From contig OY755242.1 of NCBI GenBank assembly GCA_963576725.1, forward strand, positions 9,019,132-9,083,131: 64,000 nt of DNA, in the 5' to 3' direction. The DNA is from Azorinus chamasolen (Eukaryota; Mollusca; Bivalvia; Cardiida; Solecurtidae). A model generated the notes under the pieces. It had not been told where the DNA came from. It did not search any database and saw nothing but the letters and a program-made list of their open reading frames with translations. The translations under genes and the position numbers were made by a program. The first letter of the stretch is position 1. Every line of letters begins with the position of its first letter. Shown piece after piece: positions 36,040-46,741 of the stretch.

Positions 36040-36660
36040 TGATTTTTATGACAAACACTGCAGACCAAGAGCTCCCTCAAGAAGTTGAACCCTTTGATCT
36101 GTGTCTACATTGTTTGCGATGGTCTTATACCCTAGGTACCCACACTTCAAAGGTTATCATGAATTATGCAGATGCCTGTATGACATTAGACATGCATCAC
36201 AAACAGACTGAGTCCAAATCATGTTACTGAAATAGTTATTTCCTGATCAGGTTAATTGCAGGTCATTTAACCGTTTACCTGAAATTCGTCAGCAGAAACA
36301 TGTTTTATATGATCTTTATAAGTAAAATGTATATTTTTCTTCCTTATATGTGAAATATTGGTGAGAACAGGTCACTCAGGCCTTTTTGTGTACTTACAAG
36401 TAGGCCAAGATCAGATGAATTATACAGGAGCAGTCTCATCAGGGTTTGCTCACTAAGCTTATGAAATAATATACACATAGATCTGACTCTACAGTTTTGA
36501 TCAAGATAAAAACAAATCCCTTTTTCATATTGCCATTATAAAAATTGAATTCCTTTATATTCATGATGCTAATATTTATTGCATGAATAGGTGTTGATCA
36601 TCACCATGGGCAAATTGGAGCCAGCTCAGTGTCCCAGCAGGATCCAAACTGTTAGATACT
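36040..36660. repeat. Degraded G, E and B elements
   Basis: G-like at 36,047-36,120; E-like at 36,150-36,250; B right half at 36,395-36,595 (AAGATCAGATGAATTATACAG); an E half (AGGATCCAAACTGTTAG) near 36,640. Confidence 0.4.
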
Positions 36661-36934
36661 CAGATTCGATATTGAAAAAAAGAGAATAGATAAAAACACA
36701 CCTTGAATATTTTATGAACAATTTCACAGATGAACGTTCATATTTACTTAGGTCTAACAAATATATAAAAGCAAATATTCAGAGTATCTGTTTGAACATT
36801 TTAACTCCTGGCACTATTAGTACATAACTGATATCAGCCAAAATTGTTCTGCTACAATTCTTAATTTTTTTTTTTATTCAATTTTGCTTCAAAATTAAGG
36901 TCAAAATATCAAACAGCTTAACTTATTTTCTTCA
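36661..36934. other. AT-rich intron DNA
   Basis: Nothing recognised; one T-tract at about 36,866-36,876. Confidence 0.35.
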
Positions 36935-37262
36935 TAAAAACTTATTTACACCCATTTGCAAACAGAGTAAACCCAGATCAAAAGGTTCCTATAGGAGCCA
37001 TCTGATCAGGGTCTGCTCTGTTTGCTAATGGAATTTGATAGATCTGTTTCTTTACTTTCTAAAACGGCTACAATGTTCCATCTTCCATATTTCATTGTAA
37101 TAATATCTTGTCCATGAATATTCAATTGGTATTGAAATTTAGAATAAACATATGAGGGAAAGGGTTATATCCTGATGGGATGTCAAGTTACTCAGCGTCT
37201 CATCAGGATCCAAACTGTTTGTTTAGGTTATCACAAATTCATTGCTTGCATGCAAAGTGTTA
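36935..37262. repeat. Family B copy followed by family E right half
   Basis: B apex AAAAGGTTCCTATAGGAGCC; then E with GCGTCTCATCAGGATCCAAA and a GCATGCAAAGTGTTAA end. Confidence 0.7.
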
Positions 37263-37383
37263 ACAAGGTTACTTTTAGCCATGACAATCTTTTGTTAACC
37301 CTTAAATCAAACACTAAGTAAATCTGGTCTGCAAACATTATTGTCTGCTTCAATTCCCATTTTACATTTACCTCCCATCTAAT

Positions 37384-37642
37384 TTAACCCTTTCCCTATT
37401 CTATATTTAGTCCAAATTTCAACACCTAGTACTGAATATTCACGGACAAAAAAATTATAATGAAATATGGAAGGCGGAACATATTGTAGCCATTTTAGAA
37501 ACTAAAGATTAAGAAACAGATCTATCAATTTCCATAAGCAAACAGAGCAGACCCTGATCAGACAGCTCCTCTATGAGCCGTCTGATCTGGGTCTTCTCTG
37601 TTTGCAAATGCATGAAAAAGCGTTTATATGAGGATAGGGTTG
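37384..37642. repeat. MITE family B, reverse orientation
   Basis: TTAACCCTTTCCC start; apex GACAGCTCCTCTATGAGCCGTC. Confidence 0.75.
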
Positions 37643-37805
37643 AAAAACAACCTGTCTGGATCAAGACAACTGATGAGTAACATGAATGTTCATGGACTTG
37701 TTTGCAAAGTTTAGCAAATATTTATCTACTGTGTTGGAAAAATTGTACAAACAAAATTTGATTCACATCAATATACATAAAAACTGAATAAATAATATAT
37801 CCTAT

Positions 37806-37975
37806 TTACCCTAAATAATCTGACAACCAAACTCCCCTTTCCATTGGTTTGTAAGGCGGAATTGCTCAATTTGGTATAAATCTGATAACAAATAGTAACA
37901 AATAGTGTAGACCTGTTTGATCTAGGTTCGCACAATTTGCATAAGTTTGTCCGAATCCTTAAAGTAATAATTAAC
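37806..37975. repeat. Family F with the apex deleted
   Basis: CAAATAGTGTAGACC joins directly to TGTTTGATCTAGGTTCGCAC; the GCTCC...GGAGC tip is gone. Confidence 0.6.
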
Positions 37976-38091
37976 ATTGTGGACTCTATAACCTATTTAA
38001 TGTAAATAAATAATACCAAACATAGATCTTATTTGCTGTTTCTCTTCTATGAGTCACCATCTACATGCATGTATACCATTAATTCTCAACT

Positions 38092-38535
38092 CTTTACCTT
38101 CAATATTCATGAAATAAATAATGACATAATGAATACTTATTAACTAAATATGTTTTAACCCATTCTTCCATCAACCCATTCTTCCATCGGCTATTTTTAG
38201 ATCCAACCTCTTTGAATAAATGTACCGAAAAGGAGCATTTATTAGAGAAAAGGAAATGCTAGAATTGTGTATAGTATTGAAACCATTTTTATCACAATGG
38301 TTTCAAGAAGTGACAATTACATAAGCATAGAAAGGCATATTTATGGAGGAAAGGGTAAAAATGGTATATGAAGGTATCAATTTTGACTTTGGCAGAAACT
38401 GTAGAAACATACCTATGTAACTTCAACGGCAAACAGAGCAGACCCTGATCAGATGGTTCCTATAGGAGCCATCTGATCTGGGTCTACTCTGTTTGCAAAG
38501 GCAGGAAAAAACATTTATATGAGGTAAAGAGTTGA
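38092..38535. repeat. Family B element split by a family A element
   Basis: B left arm to 38,155, family A 38,155-38,358 (palindrome reduced to AAACCATTTTTATCACAATGG), B palindrome and right arm to 38,535. Confidence 0.65.
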
Positions 38536-38882
38536 GTACAAAAACCTCATAGTATTAGAATTGGCAAACAATAAAAAACTTATCACAAGGCTAGCTCCCA
38601 TATGGCTCCAATATGACCTTTATCTATTCCCAAAGGATTAAATTGCAATTATTCTCTTTCAAAGTACCGACTCCTATGGCAGATTAACTCTTCCAATACT
38701 TCTGTATTTACTCAAACCATTCAGACATAAATCCCTCTCTCCGCCTGACGTTAATGTCAAACACCAGTAGTCAAAGCTGCACCATTTTGAGAACTTTTTG
38801 ACAACTCTTAACATATTATAGATGCCTTTTAATGACTTTTCAAACAGGGTAGATCAAAATGTTCACTTGTACAATTGTAGCC
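38536..38882. other. Intron DNA, no recognised element
   Basis: No gene, palindrome or tandem structure seen. Confidence 0.35.
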
Positions 38883-39104
38883 CTAACCCATTCCCACATA
38901 GGCTATTTTTAGATACAACCTCTTTGAATAAATCTACTGAAAAGGAGCACTAACTAGAGAAAAGGAATTTTTTAGAATTTTGTAGTTTGAAACCATTGTG
39001 ATAAATAGGCTCCTATAGGAGCAAATGCTCTGTTTATCACAATGGTTTCATACAGTGACTTTTACAGAGTCGTCAAAAGCCGTCAATATGAGGGAATGGG
39101 TTAA
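38883..39104. repeat. Family A with an asymmetric apex
   Basis: The left inner arm lacks AGCATTT; the right keeps GAGCAAATGCTC. End GGGTTAA. Confidence 0.75.
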
Positions 39105-39315
39105 TGTGACATCGAACAAGTGAGTGAAGTTTCATAAGATTTGCATGAATAGTAAAAAAGTAACAATCAATAGATGTTAATGGTTCTCCCCGGAAGACAA
39201 CGAGAATGACAACAATGATGATGACGACAAGGACAATACAGACCACAGAGTTACAAAAATAGCTTGTATTTTTTTCTTTTCTATGAGGTAATTGGTTAAA
39301 CAGCCACCTACTCTT

Positions 39316-39575
39316 TTAACCCTTTCCTCCATGAATATTCTTGTGAGAAATAATGACATCATGATAAGTAATTCACTGGGATTAATTTATTAAAATAGCA
39401 ATGTACAAAGGAATTCTTAGCCATGGCAGAAACTACATGTAGAATCATATTTATATTATATCATAAGAAAACAGAGCAGACCTTGATCAGAAGGCTCCTA
39501 TATAGGAGCTGTCTGATCTGGGTCTACTCTGTTTGCAAAGGCGTAGAAAGGCATATTTATGGAGTATCGGTTTAA
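39316..39575. repeat. MITE family B copy
   Basis: Apex AAGGCTCCTATATAGGAGCT, with an extra TA pair. TTAA ends. Confidence 0.8.
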
Positions 39576-39732
39576 GTGAATGTTTTTACACTTACCATAC
39601 TCAGAATTATACATTCACTGACACAGTGGAAGAAAATGAAACTACACACAGAACTAACCATCCTAGCAACAACTATGGAAACTGCACTACATCAACATAT
39701 GCATTGATTCAGCCAGTCTGTTTGCAAATAAG

Positions 39733-39948
39733 ATTAACTCTTTGAATGTTAGCAGAAAATTTGAGGTGGACTATGAAAACAGCTTGGATCCAGATAAAAC
39801 ATTGAGTTACCCAGTGTCTCTTCAGGATCCAAACTATTTAATATTCCAACTTCATTTTCTATGAAAAATTATATATATTTTATTTTTCAGAATTGCAACA
39901 TACAACATGCTTTCGCAGACAATTAGTATGTAGCATGCATAGCGTTAA
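39733..39948. repeat. Family E, full-length copy
   Basis: Ends TTAACTCTTTGAATG and GCATGCATAGCGTTAA; palindrome CAGCTTGGATCCAGATAAAA / TCTTCAGGATCCAAACTA around GAGTTACCC. This copy shows that family E is also TTAA-ended. Confidence 0.7.
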
Positions 39949-40257
39949 TACAATCTAATTAACACTTAATCAAATGAGAAAATCACCAAAAGCAATCTGC
40001 CCATTTTCCATATATTTTTTTTTAGAAATTCTTCTGTAGTTTATTTATTCGAATGGCAATTGGTTTTGTCTTCAAGTCATTTACTAAAAACATATAATCT
40101 CAGGTTTTAATCTGTCTGTTATAAATGTGTATAAGTTTTTACTCTTCTCCGAAGAAACTTAAGCAACATAACTTTTCTAGGCAACATCACATGTACCTGT
40201 ACAATACAGTATTGATTACCTATAATCCTTTACATACACATGGGAAAGTTATCTGGC

Positions 40258-40330
40258 ATTTGAAAACATTGCAGACCTGGACAAGGGGGCACCTGGGGGA
40301 GCTCTCTGATCAGAATTTGCACTATATTTC
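40258..40330. repeat. Family G palindrome
   Basis: GAAAACATTGCAGACCTGGA and TCTGATCAGAATTTGCAC around GGGGGAGCTC. Confidence 0.45.
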
Positions 40331-40446
40331 ATTCTGAATTCTTTCAGCAAAATTACCCCTTTAACAGATGATGGGACTCATCTGTTACACAATGTTGTAC
40401 AATTTGCCATAGAAAAGGTTAATATCATTAGATGGCTTATATTACA

Positions 40447-40696
40447 TTAACCCTTTCCCTCATACAAACGTGTTTTCACACATTTGCAAACAGAGTAGAC
40501 CCAGATCAGACGGCTCCTAGAGGAGCCGTCTGATCAGGGTCTGCTCTGTTTGCTAATAGAATTTGATAAATCTGTTCCTTTGCTTTCTAAAATGTCTGCA
40601 ATGTTCCAAGTTCCATATTTCTTTATAACTATTTTGTTAATGAATATTCAGCAGGTATTTAAATTTGGCCTAAACTTAGAACAGGGAAAGGGTTAA
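40447..40696. repeat. MITE family B, intact copy
   Basis: TTAA ends and a perfect apex GACGGCTCCTAGAGGAGCCGTC, near-identical to the copy at 12,087. Confidence 0.87.
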
Positions 40697-40722
40697 TTAA
40701 TCTTTTGAAATATGCTGAATGT

Positions 40723-40950
40723 TTAACCCTTTCCTCCATAAATAAACCTTTCTACGCCTCTGTAATAACCACTTCTTGAAACCATTGTGACAAATAGAGC
40801 ATTTACTCCTATAGGAACAAATGCTCTATTTATCACAATGGTTTCAAACTAAAAATTCTAAACTTTTACTTTTCTCTAGTAAATGCTCCTTTTGGGTATA
40901 TTCATCCAAAGAGGTTGGGTCTAAAAATAGCCTATGGAGGAATGGGTTCA
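40723..40950. repeat. MITE family A copy
   Basis: TTAA start, right end mutated to TTCA; apex TTTACTCCTATAGGAACAAA. Confidence 0.8.
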
Positions 40951-40990
40951 AGCAGAATGGTCAGAATAGATTAAATTGCTAGAAGATTTT

Positions 40991-41290
40991 GAATGGCAAA
41001 CTGTGCAGACTCTGAGCCTGGTGGTCTGAGTCAACATTGCTTGCAATGTCAGTGCACTCACTTTCCACATTCAGATAGTTAGCTATAGGTTAAGCAATTT
41101 ACATGCATTAAATTCTGCAAAAATTTGAAGCCTACTTCATTTCTTAACATAGATGTTTCCCACTTTCCTTTTAATAACAAAATGCTGTCAGTGCAAAATA
41201 GTTTGGACACTGATGGGACACTATATTCTTGTGTTTCTTGTGGATCCAAACTGTTTGAACATGTTATGGTAAAATTCTCTTGTTGCGTGT
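40991..41290. repeat. Degraded G and E elements
   Basis: G at 40,991-41,050; E with AATAGTTTGGACACTGATGG and GTGGATCCAAACTG at 41,190-41,260. Confidence 0.45.
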
Positions 41291-41345
41291 TACATGTTCA
41301 AATATTGGTAAAATAACCAATATCTGTTTATCATCAAGATTCAAT

Positions 41346-41566
41346 TTAACCCTTACAATGCTGAATTTTCAAATGGACTATTCCAAAATTCAAACAGGTC
41401 AAGCTTACAGTGAATATTATAAATATCTAGGATTTTTTCTAAAGAAAAGTGTAATATGACAAACAATGCAGATCCTGATGAGAGGCATCCTCTAGGAGCC
41501 CTCTCATCTGGGTCTACACAGTTTGCAAAGGACATTATCGACTTGTGTCTCACACTGTAAGGATTA
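41346..41566. repeat. Family G, full-length copy
   Basis: Ends TTAACCCTTACAATG and CACTGTAAGGATTAA; palindrome ACAAACAATGCAGATCCTGA / ATCTGGGTCTACACAGTTTG. Shows that family G is TTAA-ended. Confidence 0.65.
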
Positions 41567-41639
41567 ATCAACCAGATTGTATTGTATTGTATTGACTGCT
41601 GTACAAACCCTAATTTTAAATATTCAGACAGATGTAAAG

Positions 41640-42890
41640 AAATAATGCAAATCAAACTGCTCCTTCAGGGATTGTACTATTTACCACAATGTCAGTCTAA
41701 TTTATCAAAATTGAACCATTTTTAATGGAATTATTCATGCAGTATTACAGACCGGTGAAATGGGCCGGCCAGGATATTGGTGTACGGTGTATGAATATTT
41801 AGAGTAAATATGGTAGTTAGAAAGTGTCAATTGAATCAGCTGTCTTTTGATGTAAAGAAAGTACTGCATGCAGAGAGGAACTAACAGGACTTTTTGTTTT
41901 AACTCTTTACTTAATGAATTCAAATTTTGTGTCTGAATATGTATTGAAATTCTGATGTACATATGTCCAGAATAGATGCAAACATGGAAATTATCCTTCA
42001 GCGAATCGAGAAGTGTGTGTCTGTACCTATGGCGAGATTACAATAATAAATTTTAAACTTGAAAATATGACATATTATTGAATTTTATTGCCATATGGCA
42101 AACAGTAGAGAATATGATACATAGTATATAAGCACACATGTTGCATGATTGGTAGTATATAAGCAGACATATTGACCTGTCGAATAAACTGATCTGATTC
42201 CAGGGTATCTAGCCAAAACAAAATTACTGTTTCGTATGCTATCATCTAATTGATATGTATGATATCATTATTTCTTACATGAAAGGTTAAGAGTTAAATA
42301 ATCATTACATATCATAATGGTTGGTGTATACATAATAAAGTCGTATACACAGTGAACAATCAATTGTTATATAATGACATTCGATATAACCAAATTATTC
42401 ATTATACTGACATGAATTTCAGAAAATTATACAGCAAAGCCTTCTAAACTGAAATTTTATTAAAGATCCTGCATTAGGCTGCTACCTGTCTTACAGACCT
42501 GTATATTGATTGATGCTAATTTGAGCGTCAATCTATTAGAGTGTTGTCACTGTATAACTTAATGTTCATTACAACAACATTTCCAATACAACAACAATTT
42601 CTGTGAGAACCAACTTGGTCATTGTAATGAGAGCCGACTGTGGAATGTGTCTGTTTAAATATCACAGAAACTTTCAATGAATATTCATAAGGTAATGAAG
42701 TTTCAAAGAAATACTGAACAGGGAAATTTAGGGTTAATGTATTATGTAAATGATGTGTCAATGACTGAATTATTTTGTACTGAACTATAATAACATTGAA
42801 ACAGTATAAATATAAATATCAAGCCTGAAGTAATGATCATTTATTTTTATTTACCTTTGTGCAGTTTTTAACATTCATATTGCTGATGAT
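41640..42890. other. Sparse region with fragments only
   Basis: An F fragment near 41,660, a B arm at about 42,195-42,300, a C-like outer arm at 42,425-42,500 and a B arm at 42,640-42,735. The rest is unremarkable AT-rich DNA. Confidence 0.4.
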
Positions 42891-42892
42891 AC

Positions 42893-43099
42893 GTACAGTA
42901 AAACACTCTAAAGTTCCCATTTAATGAATGTTTGCTTTATGCTGGACAAAAGTAACGTAGAAACATGTATTTTGGTGGTTGCCTTAGATAAAGTTAGCTC
43001 ATCTACCATGATTTCATAAGCCAACAGAGTAGACCCTGATCAGATGACTCTTACAGTTTGTAAAGACATTACAAGGGTTTATATGAAGGAAAGGGTTAA
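42893..43099. repeat. Half family C' and family B with one arm deleted
   Basis: C' left half 42,893-42,985. B at 43,005-43,099 passes from GATCAGATGACTCTTACAG straight to TTTGTAAAGACATT. Confidence 0.55.
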
Positions 43100-43194
43100 T
43101 TTTAAGGTACAATCGATAGGTAACTAAGAACAGTATAAGTGCCACATTATGTGTGTTACACTACTGTATATAGTGGTTTGAAGATCTGGAGTGT

Positions 43195-44035
43195 GGAGCT
43201 CGTATAGCAGACCGGGTAGCTCATGCAGTTGGTAGAGCACTCGTCCTGTAAGAGAGGGGTCCCCAGTTTGAGGTCGCTCCAGGCTGCACTTTTCCTCCCG
43301 TTACTATAATGGTGTCCGAAGTGTTTGACTGCCCATGTGATGGGGAAGCACGGTCTGAAAGGGGTGAAGTGTATTGGTACTGGAGTGTGGAGCTCGTATA
43401 GCAGCCCGTGTAACTATACAAATACAAATTTTATTTATAGTCGGTTGACATTTAACAGGCAACATAAGATATGTATAGCTTTTGACCAACTATGTTGGTA
43501 GAGCACTCGCCCTGTAAGCGAGGGGTCCTGGGTTCGAGTAATATGTAAAACTTATGGGTTGTTTTTTGACACTAATACAGCCTTTTTTTTCAAGCTAGCA
43601 TTTACGTCTACTTGGTAGAGTGCTTTATTTGGGATTCCGAGAAATACGGTATTGTTTGTCAAAGGCAGTGACATTTAACAGGAAACATAAGACATGTGTA
43701 TAGCTTTTGACCAACTCTGTTAGTAGAGCTAGCTAGCTAAAGCACTCGCCCTGTAAGCGAGGGGTCCCGGGTTCGAGTCCCGTTCCAGGCTGCATTTTTC
43801 CTCCTGTTACTATACTACTGGTGTTGAGACTTTGATCTATATGCTTAACAGGTGGATTTCTTCATTAGTTTTATGTTTGACTTGCACTGGATCTGCTAAT
43901 ATGTAAAACTTACGGGTTGTTTTCTGACACTAATACAGCCTTGTTTTTCAAGCTAGCGTTTAGGTCTATTTGGTAGAGTGCTTTATTTGGAATCCGAGAA
44001 ATACGGTATTGTTTTTCAAAGGCAGTGACTAAGGT
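43195..44035 (+). repeat. Thr-tRNA-like SINE cluster with a tandem duplication
   Basis: Three tRNA-like heads at about 43,205-43,290, 43,490-43,540 and 43,725-43,800. Each has GGTAGAGCACTCG, a CCTGTAA loop (anticodon TGT) and a box-B-like sequence; the last has the perfect GGTTCGAGTCC. A TGCAYTTTTCCTCC tail follows the first and last heads. A block starting AATATGTAAAACTTAYGGGT occurs twice (43,540-43,672 and 43,897-44,031). No intact acceptor stem is present, so these are SINE heads rather than tRNA genes. Confidence 0.75.
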
Positions 44036-44251
44036 TTGAAATCAAATCCATGAAAATATCGTGACGGTTCAGTTAGTGAACTTTATTCCTAATCAAATAA
44101 ATCATAACCAATCCCATGCTTAAAGATCGTTCGCAAAGGAAAGATAGAAACTTCTTTAGTCAATCAATGTTCATATATAATAAAACAAAAGACAAAATAA
44201 GACTAAATATCAATTTCATACACATAAACAAACACTAATTGTTTCACGCAC

Positions 44252-44290
44252 CTGCAGAGTGGTCGCCATCTTGTTGATAGTCAGTTGCTT
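44252..44290 (-). promoter_or_regulatory. Likely VWA3B first exon and promoter with YY1-type motif
   Basis: On the minus strand AAGATGGCGACC lies at 44,272-44,261, a near-perfect YY1 site of the kind found just downstream of many animal transcription starts. Twenty bases later a CAG/GTGCGT donor ends at 44,252. Spliced to 35,683, its ATG would read only MATTLQVDNVYQ and then stop, so it acts as a short upstream ORF at most. The exact transcription start is not visible. Confidence 0.55.
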
Positions 44291-44319
44291 GGTTTCCCGA
44301 TTTTCATACCTTTACGTTG

Positions 44320-44580
44320 TCATCAAGTAGAGCTAGTATTTTGTGAGTTAGTTTCGTAATCATTTAGCGATAAGAATTAAGAATTTAGAATGAGGCATGT
44401 AGAATAGGCGGTTAGCTTCTGAGATCAAGTAGGGCTAGTATTTGGTGGGTTGAGAACAAGTAGAGCTAGTATTTGGTGAGTTAGTTTCGTAATAATTTGA
44501 GTTGAAACATTTAGCGTTTAGAGATAAGAATTAAGAATATAGAATGAAGAATAAGAATGAGGCATGTAGAAATAAGCGAA
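44320..44580. repeat. Tandem duplication upstream of the VWA3B promoter
   Basis: AGTAGAGCTAGTATTTTGTGAG and GATAAGAATTAAGAATTTAG recur twice or more over about 250 bp. Confidence 0.65.
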
Positions 44581-44733
44581 AAGGCTAGATGTCAACCATC
44601 ACACGAGGTCAACTATCACAGGTATTTTTGGAACCGCCCCCTTCTCATATCGTTACCGCCCACATTTTAATGTTATCTCTTTTGTGCTGAAGGTACTAAT
44701 TAGTCGAAAAACAGCTCGTTGTATTACTTATTA

Positions 44734-45972
44734 TGTCTCCCCCATTTTGGGGAGATATATTGTTTTTGCCAGAGTTGTCTGCCCATCCGTCCGTCTGTCC
44801 GTCCGTCCGTCTGTCTGTCTGTCCGTCACAAACTTGTGTCGCGCGTATCTCTGAAACCAGTTGGGCTAGAGTCACCAAACTTCACAGGAATGTTCACCAG
44901 CATGAGTTGTTGTGCACCTGGGTTTTTTTAATTGTCTCCCCTGATCACTTAGGAGTTATTACCCCTGATGACTTAAAATTAGAAAAACGTTGTGTCGCGC
45001 GTATCTCTGAAACTGCTAACTAGTACAAGAGTCACCTATGGTTTTTGAATTGTCTCCCCTGATAATTCTTGAGTTATTGCCCCTGATATGAATACTTAAA
45101 TTTATACAACCTTTGTGTCGTGCGTATCTCTGAAACCAGTAGGGCTAGAGTCACCAAACTTCACAGGATTGTTCACTTACATGAGTTGTTTTGCTCATGA
45201 GTTTTTGAATTGTCTCCCCCTGTTAACTTTGGAGTTACTGCCCCTGATGACTTAAAACTAGACAAACTATACTTAGTGTCATGCATATCTCTGAAACCAC
45301 TAGGGCTAGAGTCACCAAACTTCACAGGAATGTTCACCAGCATAGGTTGTTTTGCACCTGGAATTTTTAAATTGTCTCCCCTTGACAACTTTGGAGTTAT
45401 TGCCCCTGATATGATTACTTAAAATTGAGAGAAACTTTGTGTCATGCATATCTTTAAAACCACTAGGGCTAGAGTCACCAAACTTCACAGGAATGTTGAC
45501 CAGCATGAGTTGTTGTGCACCTGTTTTTTTAATTGTTTCCCCCTTATAATTATTGAGTTACTGCCCTGATATGCTTACTTAAAATTAGAGAAACTTTGTG
45601 CTGCACGTATCTCTGAAACCAGTAGGGCTAGAGTCACCAAACTTCACAGAAATGTTCACCAGCATGAGTTGTTGTGCATCTTGGGTTTTTAATTGTCTCC
45701 CTCATAACTTTGGAGTTACTGCCCCTTATGACTTAAAATAAGAGAAACTTTACTTTGTGTCACATGTATCTCTGAAACCACTAGTACTAGAATCACCAAA
45801 CTTCACAAGAATGTTGACAAGCATGTGTTTTTGTGTACCTGTGGCCTTTGAATTGTCTCCCCATGACAATGTTGGAGTTATTGCCCCTGATGACGTAGAA
45901 ATTAGCCCCTGATAAGTTTGGAGTTACAGACATTACACTTGTGTATTGGAAAGAGGATGGGAGGGGGAGACA
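44734..45972. mobile_element. Element K: inverted TGTCTCCCCC ends, seven internal repeats
   Basis: Left TGTCTCCCCC at 44,734 and right GGGGGAGACA at 45,963 are perfect 10-bp inverted ends. A (CCGT/CTGT)n tract follows the left end. Inside, a 155-163-bp unit beginning ATCTCTGAAACCAGT and holding AGAGTCACCAAACTTCACAG occurs about seven times. The short frames on both strands simply translate the unit. Confidence 0.7.
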
Positions 45973-46190
45973 TCTGTTTTTGTGACAAAAACAAGCCTCT
46001 ACTTTACTACTTGATGCACCCTTGATTAAAGCACAAACTGATTTATACATTTAGACATCGATATGTAACTAAATTAAGAACGGTTTCTTCCTTTTAAGTG
46101 TAAACGATTTAGATTTATTCTATTTTCATAAAACGTACTTGAGTTATTCATTGTTGGCTTGCATTACTCATATATTACCTTTTCTAAACC

Positions 46191-46605
46191 ATCACAGGTC
46201 GTACCATATGTACAAGGCTATATAAAGTTTTAACAAGAGGACAACCATCACAGGTAGTACCATGTGTACAAGGCTATATAAAGTTATATCAAGAGGACAA
46301 CCATCACAGGTCGTACCATGTGTACAAGGCTATATAGTTATAACAAGAGGACAACCATCACAGGTCGTACCATGTGTACATGGCTATATAAAGTTATAAC
46401 AAGAGGACAACCATCACAGGTAGTACCATGTGTACAGGGCTATATAGAGTTATAACAAGAGGGCAACAATCACAGGTCGTACCATGTGTACAAGGCTATA
46501 TAAAGTTATAACAAGAGGACAACCATCACAGGTAGTACCATGTGTACAAGGCTATGTAAAGTTATAACAAGAGGACAACCATCACAGGTCGCACCATGTG
46601 TACAG
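46191..46605. repeat. 56-bp minisatellite, 8 copies
   Basis: Units start at 46,191, 46,247, 46,303, 46,357, 46,413, 46,469, 46,525 and 46,581, each beginning ATCACAGGTCGTACCATGTG (with AGT/CGT variants). Confidence 0.9.
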
Positions 46606-46741
46606 GACTACTTCCTCTGGTGGATGTTGGGAAATATTTGTGTGGAGCGTGAGAATGGCCCAAATTTAAAGCAAAAATAGACGGTGTGTACATACTTTTG
46701 TGTGTAGCGAAAAAAGTCAACGTTCTTGACCTTGTTTTCTG
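46606..46741. repeat. Dispersed 137-bp repeat L, copy 1
   Basis: GACTACTTCCTCTGGTGGAT through TTGACCTTGTTTTCTG. Nearly identical to 48,864-49,000. It directly follows the minisatellite. Confidence 0.85.

Noticed and set aside
43725..43800. Functional tRNA-Thr gene
   Set aside because: Anticodon stem, T arm and box B look good, but the D arm is disrupted by GCTAGCTAGC and no acceptor stem pairs; it is a SINE head.
44696..45023. Frames rich in Pro-Ser-Val-Cys or Asp-Gly-Arg-Thr
   Set aside because: They translate the (CCGT/CTGT)n microsatellite and the repeats of element K.
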